Source: Comamonas sp. NLF-1-9 (GTDB lineage Bacteria > Pseudomonadota > Gammaproteobacteria > Burkholderiales > Burkholderiaceae_C). From it: a DNA stretch of 64,000 nucleotides. Below, piece after piece: positions 23,310 to 31,879 of this stretch. The translations under genes were made by a program, and so were the position numbers. Every line of letters starts with the position of its first letter. Position 1 is the stretch's first letter. The notes beneath the pieces are model-generated. The model searched no databases. It was not told the DNA's origin and saw nothing but the letters and a program-made list of their open reading frames with translations. The stretch spans positions 2,666,001-2,730,000 of the forward strand of contig NZ_CP078069.1 in the NCBI RefSeq assembly GCF_019195435.1, written 5' to 3'.

Positions 23310-23577
23310 CACCCTCACGGGCGAGGCATTGGGGCTGAAGCTGTTGCAATCGGTCAAGCAGATGCGTGCCGGGCAAGGCACGGTAGTGCACTCGCCGGTC
23401 ACCCAGGTACGTGCGGCGTCGGGTCTTTCGCAAGCGCGGTTCGCCCAGCTCATGGGCGTTTCCGTGCGTACCTTGCAAGAGTGGGAGCAGGGCCGACGCC
23501 AGCCCAGCGGCGCCGCGCAAACCTTGTTGATGGTGGCGCAGCGCCGCCCTGAAGTACTGCGCGAGCTCGCCATGTGA
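23290..23577 (+). CDS. HigA-like antitoxin (XRE family)
   Basis: This 95-residue protein has an XRE helix-turn-helix in its C-terminal half (ASGLSQARFAQLMGVSVRTLQEW) with the ending QGRRQPSGAAQTLL typical of HigA antitoxins. It would neutralise the upstream toxin and bind the palindrome at 22958-22974. The ATG lies inside the end of the toxin gene. Confidence 0.82.
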   Translation: MTTSKHDTLTGEALGLKLLQSVKQMRAGQGTVVHSPVTQVRAASGLSQARFAQLMGVSVRTLQEWEQGRRQPSGAAQTLLMVAQRRPEVLRELAM

Positions 23578-23698
23578 GCTGCCTGTGCCCGCAGCCCGAG
23601 GGCCGGGCGGGTCATGGAGCGCCTGCGGCAGGGCTGCGCTCGTGGTTCAGCCGCAGCAGCCGACGCAGGATTTCCTCGCCGGGCATCCCGGCTGTTGC

Positions 23699-23768
23699 AA
23701 GCGCTATTTTTTGTATAGCGACACGCGCTTTGTGCACAAGCGTAAAACGCTAATTTGGCTTGAAAATT
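23699..23768 (-). repeat. Copy of the AGCTAT-type dispersed repeat, intergenic
   Basis: The minus strand reads TTTCAAGCCAAATTAGCG, then an imperfect palindrome centred on CGCTTGTGCACAAAGCG, then CGCTATACAAAAAATAG. The same order (CAAAAA stretch, GCGCT-type palindrome, GCTAT, A-rich end) occurs in proA and rsmB. I recognise it as a repeat common in Comamonadaceae. No gene is supported in 23578-23881 otherwise. Confidence 0.6.
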
Positions 23769-23881
23769 CGATCTCGGTAGCGGCCTGCCTGGTACCCGAT
23801 CGGCGAAGGGCTCCCCGGTTGCGCCGGCGCCCCTGCGCTGCCCCGTTCCCCGCCGACGGCGCGCCGCAGTGCAGGCCGCGC

Positions 23882-24523
23882 TCATGCGCCGCTGCGCCTG
23901 CGCAGCCAGGCCATGCCCAGCAGTGCCAGCAGCGCCGAGCTGGCGAGCAGCGCCGCATCCGAGAGCGCCGGGATGGCGCTGGGGGCGCCGACTACCACGA
24001 TGACGATGCGGTCGCGATCGGCGCCAGCGCCGAAGGGCCAGATGTAGGTGCCCGGGGTCATGCCCAGCCCGGCGATGGTCTTTCCCGGGGCGCGCATGGT
24101 GCTGTAAAGAGGCGTGCCGCTCACATAGCCCGGGGGCAAGTAAAGGTTTCCGTAGATGCCGTCAAAGCGTGTGCCATCGCCGGTGCGCGCGGTGAGCACG
24201 CTTGCCCCACCCGGACCAATGGCGGTGACGCTCACCGGGATGCCCTTGTATTTTTCGGTCCCGGGTCCGCCAAAGCTGATCGCCGCTGCCAAGGGAGCGA
24301 TGTAGGGCGTGGTAGATCCGCCGCTGCCATCCGAGGTGAGCGCCGCGGTATTGACGCTGCCCGTCCCCGTGACCACGACGTCGGGTCCGTCCTGGCTGAT
24401 CACGATACGGTATTCCGCCAGCGCCGGTGCGGTCGCGAGCAGCAGAGCCGCGCCCCAGGCGCCCGCGTGACGGCGCAGGATGCAGCGGGGCAGGAAGGCG
24501 AAGCACGAGAAGAAGCGTTGCAT
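23882..24523 (-). CDS. Exported protein with IPTL-CTERM-like sorting end
   Basis: The protein has 213 residues. A signal peptide (about residues 15-36, GAALLLATAPALA) is followed by a beta-rich body with many Gly, Ser and Thr residues. The C-terminus has IPALSDAALLASSALL, a membrane segment and a basic end (WLRRRSG). This is the build of IPTL/PEP-CTERM proteins, which are handled by exosortase-like enzymes; IP-L at the start of the segment fits IPTL-CTERM. The role of the body is unknown. The 235 bases between it and thpR hold no other gene I can support. Confidence 0.65.
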   Translation of the reverse strand: MQRFFSCFAFLPRCILRRHAGAWGAALLLATAPALAEYRIVISQDGPDVVVTGTGSVNTAALTSDGSGGSTTPYIAPLAAAISFGGPGTEKYKGIPVSVTAIGPGGASVLTARTGDGTRFDGIYGNLYLPPGYVSGTPLYSTMRAPGKTIAGLGMTPGTYIWPFGAGADRDRIVIVVVGAPSAIPALSDAALLASSALLALLGMAWLRRRSGA

Positions 24524-24758
24524 GTTTGTCCATCACAGTGGTGTGGCGGGAACGGGCCGGCCCGGCAGGCGCAGCGGTGGCCGAAGTGGGGCCCGCATCC
24601 ACTTCCATCGTTCATGCCGCTGCAGCAGCGCCCCCAAGGCCGCGGGGCGCGCAAGCGGCGTGCAAGCCGGCCTGGGCGCCGCCAAGTCACCTTGGAGACA
24701 GCGGCGTATTGTGCAAGATGCGCTGCAATCGTGCCGGGGCGCACGCTATGCTGCTTGC

Positions 24759-25322
24759 ATGCCAGAGTCCGAGCCCGCGCACGAATCCGAAAATGCCGCG
24801 GCCCCGCGGCGCCTGTTCACTGCGCTCTACCCCGACGGCGCTGCGCGCGCCGCCCTCGTGGCGCTGCGCGCACGCTGGCCGGGGCTGCCGCGGCGCCTGC
24901 GCCCGCCCCCCGAGCACTTGCATCTGACGCTGCAATTCTTTGGCGCCGTCGATGCGCGGCGCGAAGCCGCCTGGCGCGCGCAGCTTGCGCGCTTGCGCTT
25001 TGCGCCGTTCGATCTGGAACTGACGCGCGCCGAACTCTGGCATGCGCCCCAGGGCCCGCTCGTGGTGTTGCGCGCGGCGCCTTCGACCGCGCTGCTCGGG
25101 CTGCATGCGGCGACGGATGCGCTGGCGCGCGCGGCAGGACTCACCCCCGAAGCGCGCGCCTGGAAGCCGCACCTGACGCTGCTGCGCGATGCCAGCGGGC
25201 TCACGCCGGCGCGCCTGGCGCAGCCGATACGCTGGCGGGTGCAGGCGCTGGCGCTCGTCTGGTCCGAGTTGGCAGCGCGCCCGCCGCGCTACCACACGCT
25301 GGCGCAGTTCGCGGCGGCGTAG
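24759..25322 (+). CDS. thpR: RNA 2',3'-cyclic phosphodiesterase (2'-5' RNA ligase family)
   Basis: The protein has 187 residues and the two HxTx motifs of the 2H phosphoesterase fold: HLHLTLQFFG near residue 52 and KPHLTLLRD near residue 138. The N-terminus RRLFTALYPDGAARAAL is also typical. ThpR opens 2',3'-cyclic phosphates on RNA; its cellular role is unclear. The ATG at 24759 was chosen, though a start nearer the conserved RRLF is possible. Confidence 0.85.
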   Translation: MPESEPAHESENAAAPRRLFTALYPDGAARAALVALRARWPGLPRRLRPPPEHLHLTLQFFGAVDARREAAWRAQLARLRFAPFDLELTRAELWHAPQGPLVVLRAAPSTALLGLHAATDALARAAGLTPEARAWKPHLTLLRDASGLTPARLAQPIRWRVQALALVWSELAARPPRYHTLAQFAAA

Positions 25323-25386
25323 CATCCGGATACACAGCCTGCGCCGCGCGGCCTTGGCGTGTGCGCTTTCTGACCAGGGGCCGGGT

Positions 25387-26217
25387 ATGCCATCTACCGT
25401 TTTCATCACCGGTTGCTCCTCCGGCATCGGCGCGGCCGCCGTGCGCCACTTTGCCGCCCAGGGCTGGAACGTGGCGGCAACGCTGCGCGAGCCGGGAAAA
25501 GCGAAGTTCGGCGCGCCGGCGAGGTGCATCGAAACCTTCGCGCTGGACGTGACGCTGCCCGCCTCGGTCAATGCGGCGGTGGCGCAGGCGCAGCGGCGCT
25601 TCGGGCGCATCGACGTGCTGATCAACAACGCCGGCTACGGCCTGTTCGGGCCGTTCGAGACCGCTACGCCCGAGCTCGTGCGGCGCCAGTTCGCGACCAA
25701 TGTGGAGGGCGTATTCGCCGTCACCCGCGCGGTGCTGCCGGGCATGCGCGTGCAGGCCAGCGGGGTGATCATCAACATCGCCTCGCTCTCGGGGCTGGTG
25801 GCGATGCCGCTGTATTCGCTGTATGCGGCCTCCAAGTACGCGGTGGTCGGGTTTTCAGAATCGCTCAGCCATGAGCTTGCGCCGCTGGGCATCCGCGTGA
25901 AGGTGTTTGCACCGGGCGCGGTGGATACCGATTTTTCCGGGCGCTCGCTGGCGCGCACCTGGGACGGCGACGGCGGGCCGTACGCGCCCGCCATCGCCAG
26001 CGTGCAGGCGGTGTTTGCCGCCAACCGCGCGGGGGGCGGCGCGGCGTCGACCCCCGAGGCGCTGGCCCGCGCCCTGTACGCCGCCGCGACCGACGGCAGC
26101 GCCCAGGTGCGCTATGTGGTGGGCGCGGACGCCGAGGAGGTGCTGCGCGCGCGCCAGCAGCTGGGGGACGAGGCCTTGCTGGCCGGCCTGCGCCAGCGCT
26201 TTGGCCTGGCCGCCTGA
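25387..26217 (+). CDS. Short-chain dehydrogenase/reductase
   Basis: This 276-residue protein has the classical SDR motifs: TGCSSGIGAAA for NAD(P) binding, NNAGYG, a catalytic Ser in NIASLSG and YAASKYA with the catalytic Tyr and Lys. The C-terminal region differs from well-known members, so the substrate cannot be named. It starts at an ATG after GGGT. It stands alone, 65 bases after thpR. Confidence 0.85.
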   Translation: MPSTVFITGCSSGIGAAAVRHFAAQGWNVAATLREPGKAKFGAPARCIETFALDVTLPASVNAAVAQAQRRFGRIDVLINNAGYGLFGPFETATPELVRRQFATNVEGVFAVTRAVLPGMRVQASGVIINIASLSGLVAMPLYSLYAASKYAVVGFSESLSHELAPLGIRVKVFAPGAVDTDFSGRSLARTWDGDGGPYAPAIASVQAVFAANRAGGGAASTPEALARALYAAATDGSAQVRYVVGADAEEVLRARQQLGDEALLAGLRQRFGLAA

Positions 26218-26307
26218 GCGCCTGCGCCATGTAGTAAGGGAGTAACACCCGCCGCGTTCGCAGCGCACCAACAATGGGCTTTTGCTGAAAACCCAAGGAG
26301 ACGTGTG

Positions 26308-26889
26308 ATGGCGGCGAAGAAGATACTGATGGTCTGCGGCGACTACGGCGAGGACTACGAAACCATGGTGCCCTTCCAGGCGCTGCTGGCCGTGGGTCAC
26401 CAGGTGGATGCGGTGTGCCCGGACAAGAAGGCCGGCCAGCAGATCAAGACCGCGATCCACGACTTCGAGGGCGCGCAGACCTACAGCGAAAAGCCGGGCC
26501 ACAACTTCACGCTGAACGCCAGCTTCGACCAGGTGCGCGCGCAGGACTACGACGCGCTGGTGGTGCCCGGCGGGCGCGGGCCGGAATATCTGCGCACCTA
26601 CCCGGCGGTGGTCGCTGCCGTGCGTCACTTTTTCGACGCCGGCAAACCGGTGGCCTCGATCTGCCACGGCGCGCAGCTGCTGGCCGGGGCGGGGGTGCTC
26701 AAGGGGCGCACCTGTTCGGCCTATCCGGCTTGCCGTGCCGAGGTCGAGCTGGCCGGCGGCACCTATGCCGACATCGCCGTCGATCAGGCGGTGACCGACG
26801 GCAACCTCGTCTCGGCCCCGGCCTGGCCCGCGCATCCGGCGTGGATCGGCCAGTTCCTGAAGCTGCTGGGCACGCGCATCGAGCTTTGA
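26308..26889 (+). CDS. DJ-1/PfpI-family protein
   Basis: The protein has 193 residues in a DJ-1/PfpI glutamine-amidotransferase-like fold, with [12 protein letters not shown] at the start and the nucleophile elbow [13 protein letters not shown], with Cys near residue 113. Family members include deglycase-like and stress proteins; the substrate is unknown. AAGGAG lies 7 bases before the ATG at 26308. It is followed by a run of palindromic repeats. Confidence 0.85.
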   Translation: MAAKKILMVCGDYGEDYETMVPFQALLAVGHQVDAVCPDKKAGQQIKTAIHDFEGAQTYSEKPGHNFTLNASFDQVRAQDYDALVVPGGRGPEYLRTYPAVVAAVRHFFDAGKPVASICHGAQLLAGAGVLKGRTCSAYPACRAEVELAGGTYADIAVDQAVTDGNLVSAPAWPAHPAWIGQFLKLLGTRIEL

Positions 26890-26902
26890 GGCGGCGGGGC
26901 AG

Positions 26903-27036
26903 CCCTCACCCCAGCCCTTTCCCAGAGGGAGAGGGAGCCAAACCGGCGCCGTATTTCATCCTCGCCCCTTGGGGAAAGGCAGTGAGACGGGACCGGGCTG
27001 GCTCCTCGCCCCTTTGGGGAGAGGCTGGGAGAGGGG
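26903..27036. repeat. Array of GC-rich palindromic repeats, intergenic
   Basis: The stretch has CCCTCACCCCAGCCC-TTTCCCAGAGGGAGAGGGAG and two further degenerate units (CTCGCCCCTTGGGGAAAGG and CTCGCCCCTTTGGGGAGAGG). The layout matches the elements inside the prophage genes at 2245-2285, 2425-2470 and 3845-3927. The elements may act as a transcription-end or mRNA-stability element here. No gene is seen between 26890 and 27087. Confidence 0.7.
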
Positions 27037-27087
27037 CTCGCGGCGCGTGCACAATGCGGCGCAAGCCCGTGACCCGGAGACATCGCG

Positions 27088-27513
27088 ATGTGCCAGATTT
27101 TCATCAGCGCAGACCCGCAGCTCTACGACAGCCGCGCGCGCTCGGTGCGCCTGCATGGGGTGGCAACCAGCTTGCGGCTGGAAAATTTCTTCTGGCAGGT
27201 GCTCGAAGAGATAGCCGGGCGCGACGGCCTGTCGGTGCCGCAGTTGTGCACCCGGCTCTACGACGAGCTGGTGCAGGAGCGCGGCGCGGTGGACAACTTC
27301 ACCTCCTTCCTGCGCGTGTGCTGCGGGCGCTACCTGGCACTGCAACTGGCGGGCGGCATTCCGGCGGACACGCGGGTCGCGATCCGCAGCCTGAACCCGC
27401 AGGCGGTGCTGGCGCGCGAGCGCCCTCGGCACGCGGCGCTGCAGCCGCGCATGCAGAGCGGATTGCGCCGGCGCGCCGGGCTGCCTGAGCACGGCCAGAG
27501 CGTGGCGCTTTGA
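27088..27513 (+). CDS. Ribbon-helix-helix domain protein
   Basis: This 141-residue protein has SRARSVRLHGVATSLRLENFF, a ribbon followed by two helices, near residues 15-45, and then GLSVPQLCTRLYDEL. It is the RHH_4 (aryl-sulfate-like) build. Such domains bind DNA as dimers. The C-terminal Arg-rich tail is specific. It ends 42 bases before proA. Target unknown. Confidence 0.72.
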   Translation: MCQIFISADPQLYDSRARSVRLHGVATSLRLENFFWQVLEEIAGRDGLSVPQLCTRLYDELVQERGAVDNFTSFLRVCCGRYLALQLAGGIPADTRVAIRSLNPQAVLARERPRHAALQPRMQSGLRRRAGLPEHGQSVAL

Positions 27514-27555
27514 GCGCGCGCGTTCGCGGCGGCGCTCTTGCGCCAAAATCTGCCC

Positions 27556-28878
27556 ATGAATGCCCTGAACATCGCCGAGTACACCGAGACGCTGGGTTTA
27601 CAGGCAAAAACGGCCGCAGCCCTTATGGCGTCTGCGCCAGCAGCTATCAAAAACAAGGCCTTGCGGGCGCTGGCGCGGCTGCTGCGCGCCGGTGGTGATC
27701 TGCTCGAGCGGGCCAATGCGCAAGATCTGGCCGCCGCCGAGGCGGCGGGCCTGGCCGCGCCCCTGCTGGACCGCCTGCGCCTCACGCCCAAGGTGATAGA
27801 GACCTGCGCGCTGGGCTGCGAACAGCTTGCCGCCATGCCCGACATCGTTGGCGAGATCATCGGCATGACGCAGCAGGAAAGCGGCATCCGCGTGGGCCAG
27901 ATGCGCGTGCCCATCGGCGTGTTCTGCATGATCTACGAGAGCCGGCCCAACGTGACCATCGAGGCCGCGAGCCTGTCGATCAAGAGCGGCAACGCGGCCA
28001 TCCTGCGCGGCGGCTCGGAGGCCATCCACTCCAATCGCGCGCTGGCCGAGCTGGTGGTGCGCGCCCTGCAGGAAGCGGGCCTGCCCGGGCACGGCGTGCA
28101 ACTGGTGCAGACCACCGACCGCACCGCCGTCGGCCGGCTGATTGCCATGCCGCAATATGTGGATGTGGTGATACCGCGTGGCGGCAAGGGCTTGATAGAG
28201 CGCATCAGTGCCGAGGCGCGCGTGCCCGTGATCAAGCACCTGGACGGCAATTGCCACAGCTACGTGGACGAGCCCTGCGACCTGGACCTGGCCGTGAAGG
28301 TGGTGGACAACGCCAAGACGCAGAAATTCAGCCCCTGCAACGCCACCGAGAGCCTGCTGGTTGCGCGCGGGGTGGCGCAGGACTTTCTGCCGCGCATCGG
28401 CGCCGTGTTCGCGGCCAAGGGCGTGCAGATGCGCTGCGATGCGGATGCCTTGCAGATCTTGAAGGAAAAACTGCCGCAGACGCTTGCAGGACAAGCGCTG
28501 GAAGCTATCAATATTGAAGAACTGCTGCGGCCGGCGCAAGAGTCGGACTGGTCCGAGGAATACCTTGCGCCCATCATCAGCGTGAAGATCGTCGCGGGGT
28601 TGGACGAGGCGATCGCTTGGATCAACCGCTACGGCAGCCACCACACCGACGCCATCCTGACTACCGACCAGCGCCACGCCCAGCGCTTCGTGCGCGAGGT
28701 CGATTCGGCCAGCTGCATGGTCAACGCCAGCACGCGCTTTGCCGATGGTTTCGAGTACGGCCTGGGCGCGGAAATCGGCATCAGCACCGACAAATTCCAT
28801 GCGCGCGGGCCGGTCGGCATCGCGGGCCTGACCTCGCTCAAGTGGGTGGTGCTGGGCGAGGGCGAGGTGCGCAGCTAG
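27556..28878 (+). CDS. proA: Gamma-glutamyl phosphate reductase
   Basis: The protein has 440 residues, a little longer than the E. coli enzyme (about 417). Visible hallmarks are [54 protein letters not shown] with the catalytic Cys, and [13 protein letters not shown]. It reduces glutamyl 5-phosphate to the semialdehyde in proline synthesis. Residues 14-33 and about 304-321 correspond to two in-frame repeat copies (27597-27656, 28465-28518). The second accounts for much of the extra length compared with E. coli. Confidence 0.93.
   Translation: MNALNIAEYTETLGLQAKTAAALMASAPAAIKNKALRALARLLRAGGDLLERANAQDLAAAEAAGLAAPLLDRLRLTPKVIETCALGCEQLAAMPDIVGEIIGMTQQESGIRVGQMRVPIGVFCMIYESRPNVTIEAASLSIKSGNAAILRGGSEAIHSNRALAELVVRALQEAGLPGHGVQLVQTTDRTAVGRLIAMPQYVDVVIPRGGKGLIERISAEARVPVIKHLDGNCHSYVDEPCDLDLAVKVVDNAKTQKFSPCNATESLLVARGVAQDFLPRIGAVFAAKGVQMRCDADALQILKEKLPQTLAGQALEAINIEELLRPAQESDWSEEYLAPIISVKIVAGLDEAIAWINRYGSHHTDAILTTDQRHAQRFVREVDSASCMVNASTRFADGFEYGLGAEIGISTDKFHARGPVGIAGLTSLKWVVLGEGEVRS
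27597..27656 (+). repeat. AGCTAT-type dispersed repeat inside proA, first copy
   Basis: TTTACAGGCAAAAACGGCC, a degenerate palindrome, then CAGCAGCTATCAAAAACAA has the layout of the copies at 23699, 28465 and 60056. It is translated in frame near the proA N-terminus. Confidence 0.55.
28465..28518 (+). repeat. AGCTAT-type dispersed repeat inside proA, second copy
   Basis: GAAAAACTGCCGC, then CGCTTGCAGGACAAGCGCTGG (a palindrome around CAGGA) and AAGCTATCAATATTGA match the repeat consensus. It is translated in frame in a stretch where E. coli ProA has no counterpart. Confidence 0.6.
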
Positions 28879-28890
28879 CGCCGGCTGGGC

Positions 28891-30369
28891 ATGAAGATTC
28901 TCATCGTCGGGGCCGGCCGCGTGGGCGCGGGCGTGGCCGAAAGCCTGGTGTCGGAGAAGAACGACATCACCGTGGTGGACCGCGACGCCGACGGCCTGCG
29001 CGAACTGCAACAGCGCCTGGACTTGCGCGGCGTGGTCGGCAGTGGCACCGACCCGCTGGTGCTGGCCGAAGCGGGCGCGCGCGACACCGACCTGCTCATC
29101 GCCTGCGCGGCGCAAGACGAGGTCAACCTGGTGTGCTGCAAGCTCGCCTGGATGCTGTTCAACATCCCCACGCGCATCGCCCGGGTGCGTGCCCGCGCCT
29201 ATGAGGACGGCAGCGCGCTGCTGTCCAAGGAGGGCTTTGCGGTGGACCACATCCTCTGCCCCGAAGATCTGCTCACGCGCTACATCGGCCTGCTGGTGCA
29301 ATACCCCGAGGCGCTGCAGGTGCGCGAATTTGCCGGCGGGCGCGCCTGCCTGGTGTCGGCGCGCGCGCGCATGGGCGCGCCGGCGGTGGGCGTGCAGATC
29401 AAGACGCTGCGCGAGCAGATGCCCGAGGTGGCCATGCGCATCGTCGCCATCTACCGGCGCTTTACCGAGGGGCCGGACCGCTTCGTGCCCTGCGACGGCG
29501 ACACCTTCATCGAACCGGGCGACGAGGTTTTCGTGCTTGCCGGGCGCCAGCGCATCGCGCAGGTGCTGGCCGCGCTGCACCGGCGCCAGGACCAGCCGGC
29601 CCAGCCGGTGCGCCGCATCATGGTGGCCGGCGCCTCCAGCGTGGGCGAGCGCCTGGCGCAGGAGCTCGCCAGCCAGCAGGGGCGCTTTCACATCAAGATC
29701 ATCGAAGAGAACGCCGAGCGTTGCCAGCAACTGGCGGCGCGCGTGCCCGAGGGCGTGCTGGTGCTGCACGGCGAAGCCTCGGACGAGTCGCTGCTGGAAG
29801 AGGAGGGCGTGCAGGAGACCGACCTCTTCCTCTCGCTGTCCGACGACGAGGAGGACAACATCATGGCCAGCCTGCTGGCCAAGCGCATGGGCGCGCGCCG
29901 CGTGCTGGCGCTGATCAACCGCCACACCTACGCCGACCTGATGCACGGCACGCAGATCGACATCGCGCTCTCGCCCACGCAGACCATCCTGGGCGAGCTG
30001 CTCACCTATGTGCGCCGCGGCGACGTGCAGGCGGTGCACAGCCTGCGCCGCGGCGTGGCCGAGGCGCTGGAGGTGGTGGTGCGCGGTGACCGCAAGACCT
30101 CGCGCGTGGTCGGGCGGCGGGTGCAGGACTTGTCGCTGCCGCCCGAGGTGCACATCGGCCTGATCGTGCGCGGCCTGCCCGACCCCGAAGCGCCGCCGCC
30201 CGCCGAGGACGAGGCCCCGCGCACCCTGCCCCCGAGCGAGCCCGAAATCATCATTCCGCGCAGCCACACCGTGCTCGAGAGCAACGACCATGTGGTCTTC
30301 TTCCTGCCGCGCAAACGCCTGGTGCGGCAGGTGGAAGAGCTGTTTCGCGTGCGCGCCACTTTCTTCTGA
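28891..30369 (+). CDS. trkA: Trk potassium uptake regulatory subunit TrkA
   Basis: This 492-residue protein has two RCK units. The first NAD-binding motif is MKILIVGAGRVGAGVAE and the second RRIMVAGASSVGERLAQ at about residue 245. RCK_C parts follow each (residues about 140-220 and 365-475). TrkA binds NAD(H)/ATP and gates the TrkH channel at the membrane. An acidic Pro-rich loop (about residues 430-455) makes it longer than the E. coli protein (458). The trkH gene begins 15 bases downstream. Confidence 0.93.
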   Translation: MKILIVGAGRVGAGVAESLVSEKNDITVVDRDADGLRELQQRLDLRGVVGSGTDPLVLAEAGARDTDLLIACAAQDEVNLVCCKLAWMLFNIPTRIARVRARAYEDGSALLSKEGFAVDHILCPEDLLTRYIGLLVQYPEALQVREFAGGRACLVSARARMGAPAVGVQIKTLREQMPEVAMRIVAIYRRFTEGPDRFVPCDGDTFIEPGDEVFVLAGRQRIAQVLAALHRRQDQPAQPVRRIMVAGASSVGERLAQELASQQGRFHIKIIEENAERCQQLAARVPEGVLVLHGEASDESLLEEEGVQETDLFLSLSDDEEDNIMASLLAKRMGARRVLALINRHTYADLMHGTQIDIALSPTQTILGELLTYVRRGDVQAVHSLRRGVAEALEVVVRGDRKTSRVVGRRVQDLSLPPEVHIGLIVRGLPDPEAPPPAEDEAPRTLPPSEPEIIIPRSHTVLESNDHVVFFLPRKRLVRQVEELFRVRATFF

Positions 30370-30384
30370 GACCGCCGCCCGCGC

Positions 30385-31851
30385 ATGAAAGACCTGGCCA
30401 TCGTCGCGCGCGTGCTGGGCATGCTGCTGTGCATGTTCTCGGCGGCGCTGGCGCTGCCGCTGGTGGTGTCGCTGGCGCAGCAGGACGGCCTGTGGCGGCT
30501 GTACGCCGCATCGGGTCTCATGATCGCGGCCTGCGGCGGCGCGCTGTGGTGGCGGCTGCGTCGCCAAAGCCGCGACCTGCTGCCGCGCCACGGCATCATC
30601 CTGGTGACGCTGTCCTGGGTGGTGCTGCCGCTGGCGGCCAGCCTGCCGCTGTGGCTGGCGCTGGCCTGGGCGGGGCACGTGCTGTCGTTCACGCACGTGT
30701 ACTTCGAGGCGGTCTCTGCGCTCACTACCACCGGCGCGACGGTGATCGAGGGGCAGGACGCCTTGCCGCTGTCGCTCAACATCTGGCGCACCTTCTTGCA
30801 GTGGATAGGCGGCATGGGCATCCTCATCATGGCCATGGCGGTGCTGCCCATGCTGCGCGTGGGCGGCAGCCAACTGTTTCGCGCCGAAGCCGCGGGCCCG
30901 ATCAAGGACACCAAGCTCACCCCGCGCATCACCGAAACCGCCAATGGCATGTGGGGTGTGTACCTGGCGATCTCGGCGGTCTGTGCGCTCGCCTTCTGGC
31001 TTGCCGGCATGCAGCCCATGGACGCGCTGATGCACATGTTCACCACCATGAGCCTGGGTGGCCTGTCACCGCACGACGCAAGCTTTGCCTGGTTCGATTC
31101 GCCGCTGCTCGAAGCGGTTGCGCTGGTCTTCATGGTGCTGGCCAGCTGCAACTTCACGCTGTACTTCGTGGCCCTGCGCCGGGGCAAGTGGTTTGCGCTG
31201 TGGCGCGACCCCGAGGCGCGCGCCACCGTCATCGCGCTGCTCGGCGGCGGGCTGCTGGTGTCCCTCATCCTCTGGGCCAAGGGGGTGTATGCGCCGCTGG
31301 ACGCGCTGCGCTACGGCATGTTCCACACCGTCTCGGTGGCCACCACCACCGGTTTTGCCAGCGTGGACTATCCGCACTGGCCGGTGTTCGTGCCGGTGTT
31401 TCTGCTGCTCTTGTCGGGCGTGGCCACGAGCGCGGGCTCCACCGGCGGGGGCATCAAGATGGTGCGCATGCTGATCCTCATCAAGCAGGCGCGCCGCGAG
31501 CTCACCCGCCTGGTCCACCCGCGCGCCATGCAGCCGGTGCTGCTGGGGCGCAACGTGGTGGACAACCGCATGATCTTCTCGGTGCTGGCTTTCATCCTGG
31601 TGTATGGCGCCACGGTGTTCGTGCTGGTCATGGCGCTGCTGCTCACCGACCTCGATCCGCTGACCGCGTTTTCCGTCGTGCTCTCCAGCGTGAACTGCAC
31701 CGGCACCGGCCCGGGCACGCTGGGCATGGACGTGGGCTATGGCCAGCTCAGCAATTTCCAGATGTGGATCTGCACCCTGGGCATGCTGCTCGGGCGGCTG
31801 GAGATCCTGAGCTTCGTCACGCTGCTCTCGCCAGCCTTCTGGCGCGGGTGA
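30385..31851 (+). CDS. trkH: Trk potassium channel subunit TrkH
   Basis: The protein has 488 residues with about ten membrane segments. The selectivity-filter regions appear as SALTTTGATVIEG, TMSLGGLSPHD, VATTTGFASVD and VNCTGTGPGTLG, the four P-loops expected of TrkH/KtrB. It moves potassium inward through the membrane under TrkA control. It is in an operon with trkA. Confidence 0.93.
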   Translation: MKDLAIVARVLGMLLCMFSAALALPLVVSLAQQDGLWRLYAASGLMIAACGGALWWRLRRQSRDLLPRHGIILVTLSWVVLPLAASLPLWLALAWAGHVLSFTHVYFEAVSALTTTGATVIEGQDALPLSLNIWRTFLQWIGGMGILIMAMAVLPMLRVGGSQLFRAEAAGPIKDTKLTPRITETANGMWGVYLAISAVCALAFWLAGMQPMDALMHMFTTMSLGGLSPHDASFAWFDSPLLEAVALVFMVLASCNFTLYFVALRRGKWFALWRDPEARATVIALLGGGLLVSLILWAKGVYAPLDALRYGMFHTVSVATTTGFASVDYPHWPVFVPVFLLLLSGVATSAGSTGGGIKMVRMLILIKQARRELTRLVHPRAMQPVLLGRNVVDNRMIFSVLAFILVYGATVFVLVMALLLTDLDPLTAFSVVLSSVNCTGTGPGTLGMDVGYGQLSNFQMWICTLGMLLGRLEILSFVTLLSPAFWRG

Positions 31852-31854
31852 AGA

Positions 31855-31871
31855 GGCCTGCGGCGCAGGCC
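31855..31871. terminator. Hairpin between convergent trkH and Yip1-family genes
   Basis: GGCCTGC-GGC-GCAGGCC is a perfect 7-base stem between the two stop codons. It has no T-run on either side, so it is only a possible bidirectional terminator or stabilising hairpin. Confidence 0.4.
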
Positions 31872-31879
31872 GTGCCGGC

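Noticed and set aside
23699..23768. AT-richer stretch with GCG-TAAAA-CGC as possible Mu-type transposase binding end
   Set aside because: It fits better as a copy of the AGCTAT-type dispersed repeat, and I cannot see the spaced end sites a transposable phage needs.
27598..31035. Open frame of 1145 codons on the minus strand
   Set aside because: It lies against ribbon-helix-helix end, proA, trkA and trkH, all clear genes, and has His/Arg/Ala-rich shadow composition typical of GC-rich DNA.
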